Of a stretch of DNA of 55,210 nucleotides, positions 25,298 to 32,925 are shown in pieces. Position 1 is the first letter of the stretch; every line of letters begins with the position of its first letter. Where the stretch lies: NCBI GenBank assembly GCA_930990975.1, contig CAKNRR010000008.1, positions 1 to 55,210 of the forward strand, written 5' to 3'. Under the pieces are notes generated by a model, which was given only the letters and a program-made list of their open reading frames with translations, was not told the DNA's origin and searched no databases. Made by a program: the position numbers and the translations under genes. Source of the stretch: an uncultured Clostridia bacterium (GTDB taxonomy: Bacteria; Bacillota; Clostridia; Christensenellales; UBA1242).

Positions 25298-27274
25298 TTA
25301 ATTTAATTCACTTATTTTATAAATTTGGTCCGCTAAATCTTGCCAATTTTCATTTGATAAATATTCTTCATATAAGTTATCAGACACATAAAACTTAACA
25401 CTTTCATCAGCTTGTACAGGTTGACTATCATAAATAGTTAAAAGTTGTGTTGATTCTAAAATTACATTAACATTTTTTGCCGTTGCAAATTGATTTGAGT
25501 GTATAAGACTTGTCCCTGTTGGGTTATTTGGAAGTATTATCTCTTTTAAATTTGTCGCATATGTAAAATCAATTAATGACATACCTGAAAAATAGTCATA
25601 ATAAGTAGTTTTTGATACATCTATTATTGTATTATCTGAAACAAACTTTTCTTGTTCTTCGTAAGAAGCATTGGTCATATCATAAAATTCAATATCAAAT
25701 TTCGCAAGCTTAAAAGGGAATTGATTGTTAAGAGTTATCCATTGCTCCACAGCATACTCTATTGAAGAAGAATCACCGAAAGAGAACAAAACAAAATCAC
25801 TTCCACTTGGTTCAGTATAGCAATAGCTATGTCCTTGATATGAGCTTATTAAATCATCCTTGTCAGCTATCAAATCATCAACTGAATTATATGTTCTTAC
25901 ATCGCTGTAAATATATTTAGTTCCAATAACTAAAGGCATAGTAAAAGATTCAATATCTGATTTAAGATACATCGTTGTAGTACCTTTATTATCTACATTA
26001 TCCATCTTAACGATTTCTCCAGGTTCAGGCTCAGGTTCTGGTTCTGGATCAGGGTCTTCTGGATATGTACCATTAATGGGAAATATATTATCTAAATACG
26101 CCTCAAAGTAACTTTCATAATTAGCTAAATAATAATCATCCAGCACATAGATTTTTATTTTTGAATTAATATCAACAAATGTTACCAATTCATGCGGTTG
26201 AATATTATTTGATTTTAAAGTTACTTTTTGTAAGCTACTACATGCATACAAAAAGTTAATTGATGCAAGCATTGCAGGAATTTCAATCTCTGATATATCA
26301 GTATCATCAAATGCTCCTGCCTCTATATTTTCAATATTATCAGGTAAAACAACTGAAGTTAAATTAGTTCCAGCAAAAGCATTTACTCCTATTTCCTTTA
26401 ATTCTTTTGGAAGTTTTATTGAAGTTAAGCCTGAATTTTCAAACAAATTTGCTGATATTCTTAGTAAACTATCATTTAATGTTACATATTCTAAAGCTGT
26501 ACAATTTTTAAATGTTGCATACCCACCAAAAGATGTAATGTTTTCAAGATTAATTTTTTTCAAACTTGAACAATCTTTAAATGTAGAACCAGATAAAATT
26601 TTAATACTATCGTTTAAATTTACATTAACTAAACTTGTACATCCCTCAAATGCTGATTGACCTATCTCAATAATATGATCAGATATTATTACATCTGTTA
26701 TTATTGTATTTCCCTTAAAAGCATTATTAGCTATTGCTGTTACTTTGTAATCATTGCCTGTAACATAGATTACATCGCAAAATTCAAACTTCATTGGGAA
26801 AGCTTTCACTTGTTCACCGCCTGGGTAGTGTTCTGCCATATGTTCGGTCCACTCTTGATATGTAACTGAAAAGAAGCGCTCTCCATCATTTGGAGTACAA
26901 TAGAATGAGTTATTCTCAATTTTTTCAGAAAACTCTTTCATAGCCTCTTCATCTGACATATCATCTACAGTGATTTCAATAACTTCCTTAACTTCGCCAA
27001 TATTAATTGAATATGAAGATGGAAGAGCTTTAAGATTTACTTCTGTTCCTGTATATCCTGTTATTTTATTGCCTGAAAATTTAAAATCTTTTATTTCTTC
27101 GCCTGTTGGCTTGTCTGGCTCGCCTGGTTCTTCAGGTTCTGCTGGTTGCTCTTCCGTATATCCAAACCAACTCCAAACCATATCAGGCTTTATTGCTGTA
27201 AGAACAAATAACCCTACACCACCTGTCAAGACTATCAAAACTATTGCCAGCATTATTTTATTAAATGTTTTCAT
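25298..27274 (-). CDS. Membrane-anchored BspA-type leucine-rich repeat protein, candidate receptor-binding spike
   Basis: 658 residues. An N-terminal signal-anchor span (about 6-28) is followed by an acidic linker rich in Pro and Glu and an ectodomain. The ectodomain contains at least eight LRR_5/BspA-type repeats (for example IGQSAFEGCTSLVNVNLNDS, KEIGVNAFAGTNLTSVVLP) between about 190 and 370. A Pro-Glu repeat spacer (about 405-420) leads to a second module in which the first N-terminal subdomain (FPFKLAKFDIEFYD against FPMKFEFCDV) and the LRR end cap (YVSDNLYEEYL against YVLDDYYLANY) recur, an internal duplication. BspA-type LRRs usually bind proteins or surfaces. In this element it may be the adsorption protein. 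Neighbour of two other anchored proteins. Confidence 0.72.
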   Translation of the reverse strand: MKTFNKIMLAIVLIVLTGGVGLFVLTAIKPDMVWSWFGYTEEQPAEPEEPGEPDKPTGEEIKDFKFSGNKITGYTGTEVNLKALPSSYSINIGEVKEVIEITVDDMSDEEAMKEFSEKIENNSFYCTPNDGERFFSVTYQEWTEHMAEHYPGGEQVKAFPMKFEFCDVIYVTGNDYKVTAIANNAFKGNTIITDVIISDHIIEIGQSAFEGCTSLVNVNLNDSIKILSGSTFKDCSSLKKINLENITSFGGYATFKNCTALEYVTLNDSLLRISANLFENSGLTSIKLPKELKEIGVNAFAGTNLTSVVLPDNIENIEAGAFDDTDISEIEIPAMLASINFLYACSSLQKVTLKSNNIQPHELVTFVDINSKIKIYVLDDYYLANYESYFEAYLDNIFPINGTYPEDPDPEPEPEPEPGEIVKMDNVDNKGTTTMYLKSDIESFTMPLVIGTKYIYSDVRTYNSVDDLIADKDDLISSYQGHSYCYTEPSGSDFVLFSFGDSSSIEYAVEQWITLNNQFPFKLAKFDIEFYDMTNASYEEQEKFVSDNTIIDVSKTTYYDYFSGMSLIDFTYATNLKEIILPNNPTGTSLIHSNQFATAKNVNVILESTQLLTIYDSQPVQADESVKFYVSDNLYEEYLSNENWQDLADQIYKISELN

Positions 27275-27282
27275 AGTTCCTC

Positions 27283-28848
27283 CTACTTGTAAATGTAACC
27301 AACATACAATGAGAAAGTATTTACATCTTTATCATACAAAGGATTATCAACATAGCCTTCCCCAGTATATCTATACATTTTTTCTGCCCAATTAGAGAGG
27401 CAATTCAAATTTTCATCATAGTATTGAGTTCCTTGTTGCATTTCACTTGTATAAAGCCCTTTAAACTCTTTCCCTGAACCAACACTATTTTTAATGAGCT
27501 TTATTTGCTCATCACTCAATTTCTCAAGCAAATTTAATTGTTTTCCATAAACTAAACCTGATATATTTATAATTTCATTTTTATTTAATTTAATAGATAA
27601 ATTAAATTCTCTAGGTGTTACTTTAAATATAACAGTTGCACTTGATGAAATATTTGTAAAAGATAAAGAAGCATTATATGCATAACCACTTGTTAAATTA
27701 ACAGGCGTCATATCATTAAAATAATTTCTTGTAATGCAATTTTGAAAATTCTCATCTTCGCTTATTACTATAATTTCATAATCGTTTGCCATAACGAATT
27801 CAGGTGTAACATTTAATTCGACATCAAAATTTAATCCATTTTGACATGTTACTAAAACATTGCTTGAGTTGTTTCCATCTTCCGTGATATACAGCTCATC
27901 TTCTTCAACTCGAATTCTTCCTGCATACACTAAATTTTGTGGATCTTCATCAGAAGAAAAAATTAAATTAATAGTATGTTGTTCTTTAGTGACTAAAACA
28001 GCTTCAAATACACAATTCTCAGTTACTACAAATTCATTAAAATTAACTCGCTCTCCGTTCAAAGTCCAATAAGCAACATATTCCGTTGCACCACTCCATG
28101 CTGGAGGAGTTATTTTTTCGCCAATCTTAACAATTCTTTTGTTGTATTCTTCGCCTCGAATTATAAATTTTGCAAGTTTAAATTCTGAAGTATCACCCTT
28201 TCCAAAAGTTAAATCATCATTTTTGTCATAATTGCTTTGTTTAACTTCAACAACAAAATTATTTCTTGCAAAATAGTTGTTCCAATAATTGACTGCTTCT
28301 TGCCCTCCATTTGTTGTTATTTTTAGATTTGAGCCTTTATCAAAGAAGGCAAAATTAAATTGCAATGTATCAGTAAGTTTTGATTCCAAGTTGTCATCCA
28401 TAAACGTATAACCATATTCGGCTCGTATGTAGTTAGTCGCATAATTTACTTGATAACATGGATCTCCATTTACATACACTCCATAATTAATATTTTCTTT
28501 AAATTGAATAATGTCATCATTCAATATTGTTGCTGAATATGTATCGTCTTTTTCTTGTGTTAATACAATATTTTTTAAGTTAAATTCTATGTTGTCAGTT
28601 ATTGTTATTTCACTTGTATTATTATCAACAAGTCCTGTAATAACTCCCCATACTCCACCTTTTGCAGTGTAATAATTATTTAGTTGAATGCCACAATATG
28701 CAGTTGCTACCATAAATACAACAAGAGCTATGGATATAATCGCTGTTTTTGCTTCAGGTTTGGTTATAAACAAGTAGAATATAAACATTAAGAAAACAAT
28801 TCCTAAAATTGTATAAACAACATTAATATCGAAAAGTGCTGCTAACAT
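27283..28848 (-). CDS. Membrane-anchored ectodomain protein with InlB-like repeat
   Basis: 521 residues. Two hydrophobic segments at the N-terminus (about 10-30 and 36-54) are followed by a beta-rich ectodomain of about 460 residues. Around residue 245 a Listeria-Bacteroides InlB/Flg_new-type repeat is recognisable (GEKITPPAWSGATEYVAYWT, then NCVFEAVLV). It shares an EFKLAKFII segment with the LRR protein downstream, suggesting related folds. Start overlaps the stop of the upstream gene by 7 bp. Candidate surface or virion spike protein. Confidence 0.65.
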   Translation of the reverse strand: MLAALFDINVVYTILGIVFLMFIFYLFITKPEAKTAIISIALVVFMVATAYCGIQLNNYYTAKGGVWGVITGLVDNNTSEITITDNIEFNLKNIVLTQEKDDTYSATILNDDIIQFKENINYGVYVNGDPCYQVNYATNYIRAEYGYTFMDDNLESKLTDTLQFNFAFFDKGSNLKITTNGGQEAVNYWNNYFARNNFVVEVKQSNYDKNDDLTFGKGDTSEFKLAKFIIRGEEYNKRIVKIGEKITPPAWSGATEYVAYWTLNGERVNFNEFVVTENCVFEAVLVTKEQHTINLIFSSDEDPQNLVYAGRIRVEEDELYITEDGNNSSNVLVTCQNGLNFDVELNVTPEFVMANDYEIIVISEDENFQNCITRNYFNDMTPVNLTSGYAYNASLSFTNISSSATVIFKVTPREFNLSIKLNKNEIINISGLVYGKQLNLLEKLSDEQIKLIKNSVGSGKEFKGLYTSEMQQGTQYYDENLNCLSNWAEKMYRYTGEGYVDNPLYDKDVNTFSLYVGYIYK

Positions 28849-30212
28849 ACGATCACCTCCCTGCTTAATGGTTTATTAGTTTTTAATATATCGAAATTAT
28901 CTAGCCCACTATCTGAAGTAAAGCCTGCAAATTTATATCCTTTTGCTTCTAAAATTGATGTGTCAATATTGATTGATAGATATATTTTGTCTTTATATGG
29001 CAAATATTCTTTTAAGAAATTATCCTTTAATTTTAAAGCATAATATTCTTCTGCCACATGAATAAGGTCAAAATCATAAACATCAACATTAACTACAGTC
29101 TTCCCTTGGAAGTAATCACCTGCTCCTGATGTTGACCCATCTATTGTATAATTAGCACTTCCGTGCAATACGCCAAAGATACTATCATTTGCATTTTTTG
29201 CACCATCTGCAGAGATATTGATTTTGATTGTGTAATAGGATTTAATTCTGTTTTTAACATTTAAGCTGTCTTCATCTTTGATTTCTTCGCCTACGCTTCC
29301 ATCCTCATTTACAAGATGATATTCAAACATATCATCACCAAATTCAAAAACATATGTTCCATTAGTTCCTGCTGGTAGTGTTTGGATTTGTTGATAGATT
29401 GAATATGCTAAATAATCAACATTATAATAGTTGTAGTAATTTATAGTCCCTGCTTGTCCTATCTTACGATCATCAGCTTTAAATTCATCTTCAAAATTTA
29501 CAAAATCTTTGGTAGATATATAATTATCGCCTTTGAACATCATATACACCAATTCTTCAGTTCCTCCAAGTTGAAGAGTAAAAAACGAATCATCAGTTAT
29601 TGGATGGCTTGAGCCTGAAGTTTCATAATCATCAAATGATTGATAATTGTATCTTGATGTGGTATTTGGATTTACAAAAGGCTTATAATATGCTGCCTTG
29701 TATTCATCTCCAAATATCCACCAGCCTATTTTCTTTAATTGATATGAAGTTAATGCATTATTATCTTGCAATACTTTAGCAAATTCATTTATGTCAATGG
29801 CTCCGTCTTCTCCAACGATTTTATTAATCTCTCCATTTAAATAATCAGTATAATTATCATAATTAACCCAGTTTATTTTATCTTCTTTAGAATTCGCTAC
29901 ATATTGAAGTCCCTGTGAATAAAAATGCTCAGTAGTTTCGTCCGTAAAATAATTTAACTTGATGTCTAATTTTTCAAGACCATTATTATTTGCATTTGAG
30001 TTATAATCAACTTCGATTACATATTTTTTGTCGCCACTATCTGATACAAGTTCTCCTATATTAATTGTGGAACTTGTCATTTTCTCTGCTCCATAATAAA
30101 CTATGTAAAAATACCAAGCACAAATTACTAAACAAATCAGAAACACAACAGCTTCAATTCCTATCCATATCTTTTTACCTCTCGTTAAAGGTTTCTTTTC
30201 TGTATCTGTCAT
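28842..30212 (-). CDS. Membrane-anchored ectodomain protein, 456 aa
   Basis: A basic N-terminus (KKPLTRGKK) precedes one strong span (about 14-38, rich in Val, Ile, Cys and Tyr) and a 415-residue polar, aromatic, beta-rich ectodomain. This gives N-in/C-out topology, the same arrangement as the two genes that follow. No known domain recognised. The three genes are consecutive, with short overlaps or gaps, and form the largest block of the element. Candidate structural or adsorption protein. Confidence 0.62.
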   Translation of the reverse strand: MTDTEKKPLTRGKKIWIGIEAVVFLICLVICAWYFYIVYYGAEKMTSSTINIGELVSDSGDKKYVIEVDYNSNANNNGLEKLDIKLNYFTDETTEHFYSQGLQYVANSKEDKINWVNYDNYTDYLNGEINKIVGEDGAIDINEFAKVLQDNNALTSYQLKKIGWWIFGDEYKAAYYKPFVNPNTTSRYNYQSFDDYETSGSSHPITDDSFFTLQLGGTEELVYMMFKGDNYISTKDFVNFEDEFKADDRKIGQAGTINYYNYYNVDYLAYSIYQQIQTLPAGTNGTYVFEFGDDMFEYHLVNEDGSVGEEIKDEDSLNVKNRIKSYYTIKINISADGAKNANDSIFGVLHGSANYTIDGSTSGAGDYFQGKTVVNVDVYDFDLIHVAEEYYALKLKDNFLKEYLPYKDKIYLSINIDTSILEAKGYKFAGFTSDSGLDNFDILKTNKPLSREVIVC

Positions 30213-30248
30213 CTTGATTTCCTTTTATATAAAATTAAACTAACGAAA

Positions 30249-30311
30249 CTACAAGCAAATTAAACCAAGATGAACGATAAGCCAAATGATTAATTTTATA
30301 AGTAAATTCAT
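30249..30311 (-). CDS. Putative 20-residue hydrophobic peptide
   Basis: ATG with GAGG about 8 nt upstream; codes for a 20-residue peptide starting MNLLIKLIIW, nearly all Leu/Ile/Val/Trp with one His and one Lys, i.e. a single membrane span. Too short to judge by composition alone. Its position between the 77-residue membrane protein and the spike genes suits a minor coat or membrane protein, as the small coat proteins of filamentous phages. Confidence 0.35.
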   Translation of the reverse strand: MNLLIKLIIWLIVHLGLICL

Positions 30312-30328
30312 TAGTTTAACCTCGACTT

Positions 30329-30562
30329 TTATCTTTTAAATATTGCAGTAGAAAGCAATGCTTCTACTTTATCTGCACTATCTTCTTTTGGAAGCATAAA
30401 TGAGAACCAATCTTTTAACACTTCAACAAAGTTTTGTCCAACACATGAGCCGTAAATTAAAACTACTATGCAGAAGAGTGCAGCAACTCCAACTATGCCT
30501 AAAACAATCTTAAGCCATAATGGCATTCTTCTTTTTGGTTTATAATTATTTTTCTTTGACAT
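30329..30562 (-). CDS. Small single-span membrane protein, 77 aa, candidate coat protein
   Basis: A Lys/Arg-rich N-terminus (SKKNNYKPKRRMP) precedes one span (about 14-36, LWLKIVLGIVGVAALFCIVV) and an amphipathic acidic helix (FVEVLKDWF...). Perfect AAAGGAGG lies 9 nt before the ATG. Size and layout (basic end, one span, amphipathic helix) resemble filamentous-phage coat proteins, with the basic part at the N-terminus rather than the C-terminus. Immediately upstream of the anchored-protein block. Confidence 0.6.
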   Translation of the reverse strand: MSKKNNYKPKRRMPLWLKIVLGIVGVAALFCIVVLIYGSCVGQNFVEVLKDWFSFMLPKEDSADKVEALLSTAIFKR

Positions 30563-30577
30563 TTGCCCTACCTCCTT

Positions 30578-30709
30578 TTAAGCCTTCATCATTTGGCAAA
30601 TTCTGGAATACTCTAAAATACTTTCAATTTTATAAGGCTTGATTTCCATAAGTTCGCACCACCTTAAAAACACTAAAATGCTTTCGTGAACTTTCTGTTC
30701 TTTTTCCAT
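30578..30709 (-). CDS. Small element protein, 43 aa
   Basis: Starts MEKEQKVHESILVFLRWCEL, ends ICQMMKA. AGGAGGAAAG immediately precedes the ATG and overlaps the stop of the upstream gene, so translation is likely. Helical with two cysteines. No family recognised. Confidence 0.5.
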   Translation of the reverse strand: MEKEQKVHESILVFLRWCELMEIKPYKIESILEYSRICQMMKA

Positions 30710-30718
30710 TCTTTCCTC

Positions 30719-31492
30719 CTATATCTCTATTTCATCAATTGATTTAAAATGTGAATTTAATTCCTCAGGCGTATAATTTCGTTGTTTAAAATTGCTATGT
30801 TTTTCTTCATTTGGTAAGTTATATAGCAATGAAGATTTATAATCACCTCGAATTATTTTGTCGGCATTGTCAAGCATGAACTTTAAACCTAAGTTTGAAC
30901 TTTGCATCAAGAAAGAGCTTTCAAAAATTGCATCTCTCAATTTGGAATAATCAATTCCGTGATAATTAGCGATTTGGCAATCGAATTGTTTATGCAATCG
31001 TTTCATATCCATTAAGAATTCTAGTTGTTTTTCGTTAACAGCATATTGTCTTGAGTTGTTTTTAACTTTTGCAAGAACACCTGAAGTAATAACTCGCCTG
31101 AGCAAAATCTCCACATCCATTTCCCCAAGCACTATTCCCTTTTTTAAGCTTTCAATTAATCTTTTAGTATTTGGCTCAAGGTCTTTTTCCGTTGGTGTTT
31201 CCCCTATTTCGGTTATGTTCTTTGGGCGATTAAGATAAATAATACGCTTGTGAAGATGCTGGTTTTGATAAATATTTATATAGCCTTTTTTAAAAATACT
31301 TGAAATTCGATTGCTTATTGTTTTCTCTGAAACATTCAATTTTGTTGCAAACTCTTCATTTGATAAGTCGCAATATCCTGCTTCATTCAAGTAATCATTA
31401 ATCAAATAGCAAAGGCTTTTTTCTTCATCAGTCAGTATTTTTGAATATCGAATATATCTAGGAACTGGCGACCAATAAGAAAGAACTTTCAT
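30719..31492 (-). CDS. Winged-helix protein, candidate replication initiator
   Basis: 257 residues. The N-terminal winged helix (about 8-85) has the replication-initiator-like start YSPVPRYIRY-type (WSPVPRYIRYSKILTDEEKS) and an HTH reading DLSNEEFATKLNVSEKTISN, with a wing IYQNQHLHKRIIYLN. This arrangement is common to DnaD/RepA-type plasmid initiators and HTH_36 proteins. The remaining 170 residues are helical and unrecognised. It is the second gene of the operon, overlapping the first by ATGA. No HUH or other Rep gene is present, so this is the best candidate to initiate replication. Confidence 0.6.
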   Translation of the reverse strand: MKVLSYWSPVPRYIRYSKILTDEEKSLCYLINDYLNEAGYCDLSNEEFATKLNVSEKTISNRISSIFKKGYINIYQNQHLHKRIIYLNRPKNITEIGETPTEKDLEPNTKRLIESLKKGIVLGEMDVEILLRRVITSGVLAKVKNNSRQYAVNEKQLEFLMDMKRLHKQFDCQIANYHGIDYSKLRDAIFESSFLMQSSNLGLKFMLDNADKIIRGDYKSSLLYNLPNEEKHSNFKQRNYTPEELNSHFKSIDEIEI

Positions 31493-31767
31493 ACTCGCCT
31501 CCCAAACACTACAATCTCTTTGCCTTCTGGAGGGAAATATATGAGTTCTTTGTCCTGGACATCTTTAAAATTAAAGTAAAGCCTTATAAGTTTACTTAGT
31601 CCTTTTGACCACAAGCTGCAGCGTTGACCACTTTGCAAATAGGTCAAACAAAAAACACCATGCAAATTAGAAAATGACGATGTCATTTCTTCTTTACTGG
31701 TGTTTTTTACTTTAATTAAATTTTGTGTTTCATCAATCAGCATTGGCTGACTTGTTGGATTTAGCAT
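31489..31767 (-). CDS. Hypothetical first gene of the leftward operon, 92 aa
   Basis: First gene after the ribozyme-containing leader, with GGAGG 7 nt before its ATG. Polar, no membrane span; contains a short Cys/Trp/Gln region (CLTYLQSGQRCSLWSKG) and a C-terminal beta segment ELIYFPPEGKEIVVFGRRV. Overlaps the next start by ATGA, implying coupled translation. No family recognised. Confidence 0.5.
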   Translation of the reverse strand: MLNPTSQPMLIDETQNLIKVKNTSKEEMTSSFSNLHGVFCLTYLQSGQRCSLWSKGLSKLIRLYFNFKDVQDKELIYFPPEGKEIVVFGRRV

Positions 31768-31790
31768 ATTTTGCCTCCATTGGCTTTTTC

Positions 31791-31843
31791 ATAGCCGACC
31801 CTCTCGGGTTTCGTCTTAATTTTCAAAGACTCGTCAGGGCTAT
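31791..31843 (-). ncRNA. Type I hammerhead ribozyme in leader of element operon
   Basis: Read on the minus strand. Stem I is AUAGCC / GGCUAU (6 bp, 31838-31843 with 31791-31796); core CUGACGA; stem II GUCUU / AAGAC with an 8-nt loop UGAAAAUU; core GAA; stem III ACCC / GGGU with GAGA loop; cleavage nucleotide C of GUC at 31797. All universally conserved hammerhead positions are present. Stems II and III are closed and stem I is open, so this is type I. Predicted cleavage between 31797 and 31796 leaves a 29-nt leader before the first gene. The downstream end GGCU-AUGAAAA-AGCC can refold into a 5' hairpin. Confidence 0.85.
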
Positions 31844-31861
31844 TTGCGAAGATTGTCGAAT

Positions 31862-31909
31862 TTAACCTGGAATGCCATACCTTCTACCTTTAGTGAAATA
31901 ACTACTCAC
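31862..31909 (-). CDS. Possible 15-residue leader peptide
   Basis: GTG start with GGAGGG 5 nt upstream, encoding MSSYFTKGRRYGIPG and stopping 19 nt before the ribozyme. Lies between the leftward promoter and the ribozyme, so translation there might influence ribozyme folding. Weak evidence. Confidence 0.3.
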   Translation of the reverse strand: MSSYFTKGRRYGIPG

Positions 31910-31942
31910 TTTTGCCCTCCATTTTTTTTGTTTCTTCTCTTG

Positions 31943-31966
31943 TTGGTCAACTTTTTTGATATTTTT
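31943..31966. promoter_or_regulatory. 24-bp direct repeat, copy 1, candidate operator
   Basis: TTGGTCAACTTTTTTGATATTTTT, identical to 32006-32029, 63 bp apart (about six helical turns). It covers the predicted transcription start of the leftward operon. Confidence 0.65.
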
Positions 31967-31971
31967 TAAAA

Positions 31972-32000
31972 ATTATAATCAATAATTTTGAATTTGTCAA
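31972..32000 (-). promoter_or_regulatory. Leftward sigma-A promoter of the element operon
   Basis: On the minus strand TTGACA (31995-32000), 17-bp spacer, TATAAT (31972-31977), a perfect consensus promoter flanked by the two 24-bp repeats. Start expected near 31964, giving a leader of about 197 nt. Confidence 0.82.
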
Positions 32001-32005
32001 CACTT

Positions 32006-32029
32006 TTGGTCAACTTTTTTGATATTTTT
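32006..32029. promoter_or_regulatory. 24-bp direct repeat, copy 2, candidate operator
   Basis: Second exact copy of the 24-bp repeat, just upstream of the leftward -35 and 33 bp before the repressor start. Two operators around the promoter suit cooperative repression or looping. Confidence 0.65.
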
Positions 32030-32061
32030 GTAATTTTATTAAAATAAAGATGGAGGCAAGT

Positions 32062-32409
32062 ATGATTAATTTAAAAGTATTAAGAGAAAATGCTAATTTA
32101 ACCCAACGGGATTGTGCTTTGGTTTTAGGAATACCAAAAACTACTTTTTGCTATTACGAGCAAGGAAAGTCAGAACCTGACTTTCAAACACTGTTTAAAA
32201 TTGCAAACTATTTCAACTGTTCGATTGACTATCTGCTTGGACATCAAACTCAAGGGATATTGCACCTTGACAACCTTACTCCAGCACAACGCAAACTTGT
32301 TGAACTTATCCAAAAGTTAAACGATGAGCAATCTTTAGTTGCAATTGGATACTTCTCTGATATGTTACATTTGCCATATAGTGAAGTTAGACCAAGCAAA
32401 CCTTTTTAA
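32062..32409 (+). CDS. XRE/CI-like repressor of the element
   Basis: 115 residues. The N-terminal XRE helix-turn-helix (about 4-60) has LTQRDCALVLGIPKTTFCYY and the usual YEQGKSEPDFQTLFKIANYF and SIDYLLGH. The C-terminal tail is short, without a LexA-like peptidase domain, so induction by self-cleavage is unlikely. Start at 32062 is chosen because GGAGG is 6 nt upstream; an in-frame ATG at 32050 overlaps that site. Presumed to bind the 24-bp repeats and block the leftward operon. Confidence 0.85.
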   Translation: MINLKVLRENANLTQRDCALVLGIPKTTFCYYEQGKSEPDFQTLFKIANYFNCSIDYLLGHQTQGILHLDNLTPAQRKLVELIQKLNDEQSLVAIGYFSDMLHLPYSEVRPSKPF

Positions 32410-32422
32410 CAAAGGAGTGAAA

Positions 32423-32914
32423 ATGAAAGTTAAAAAGCTTAATTATTCAATTTTTATAGCATTTTTATTATTGACAGCATTTTGCCTATTTTCATGTAAT
32501 AATCAAAATCCTGAAACGATTCAAAAAGACCCACTAACTGTTAAAATATCCTCTATTTTATTTAACGCAGAATATCAAAATTTTAATGCAACTTTGCAAT
32601 CAGCACATATTTGCACAATAAATGCAAATGAAGAACCCATTTATATATTGGACATGCCCAATCTGCATTTTAATAACAATGGTGGCTGGGGAATATTAAC
32701 TACAAGAACTATCACATTTACCAAAGAGCAAAATTTTGTATGTATAGATTTAGTTGTCAATTATAAAAATCATGACCATAACATTACAATTTACAAATAT
32801 ATTTACATAAAAGACAGTAAAATATTTTTTGACAACAACTATCACGAAAATTCAACTATACTTTCAACACGAGCAGATTTAGATACAAATTTAACTTTAA
32901 TTATTAATTCCTAA
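32423..32914 (+). CDS. Lipoprotein in the lysogeny module, candidate superinfection-exclusion factor
   Basis: 163 residues from the ATG at 32423 (AAAGGAG upstream). A basic n-region, hydrophobic h-region and a lipobox ending LFSC (Cys25) predict diacylglyceryl modification by Lgt. The mature part is beta-rich and Asn-rich (MPNLHFNNNGGWGILTTR), without a known domain. It is co-directional with the repressor, so it would be expressed in lysogeny, as are phage lipoproteins that block infection by related phages. That role is inferred from position only. Confidence 0.65.
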   Translation: MKVKKLNYSIFIAFLLLTAFCLFSCNNQNPETIQKDPLTVKISSILFNAEYQNFNATLQSAHICTINANEEPIYILDMPNLHFNNNGGWGILTTRTITFTKEQNFVCIDLVVNYKNHDHNITIYKYIYIKDSKIFFDNNYHENSTILSTRADLDTNLTLIINS

Positions 32915-32925
32915 AGGAGTAAGTT

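Larger units (their letters stand above)
31768..32061. other. Divergent control region between leftward operon and repressor
   Basis: About 290 bp containing the hammerhead ribozyme, a possible leader peptide (31862-31909), the leftward sigma-A promoter (31972-32000) and two 24-bp repeats. No clear rightward promoter was assigned, although TTGATA and TAAAAT sit at a short 15-bp spacing before the repressor start. Confidence 0.6.
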
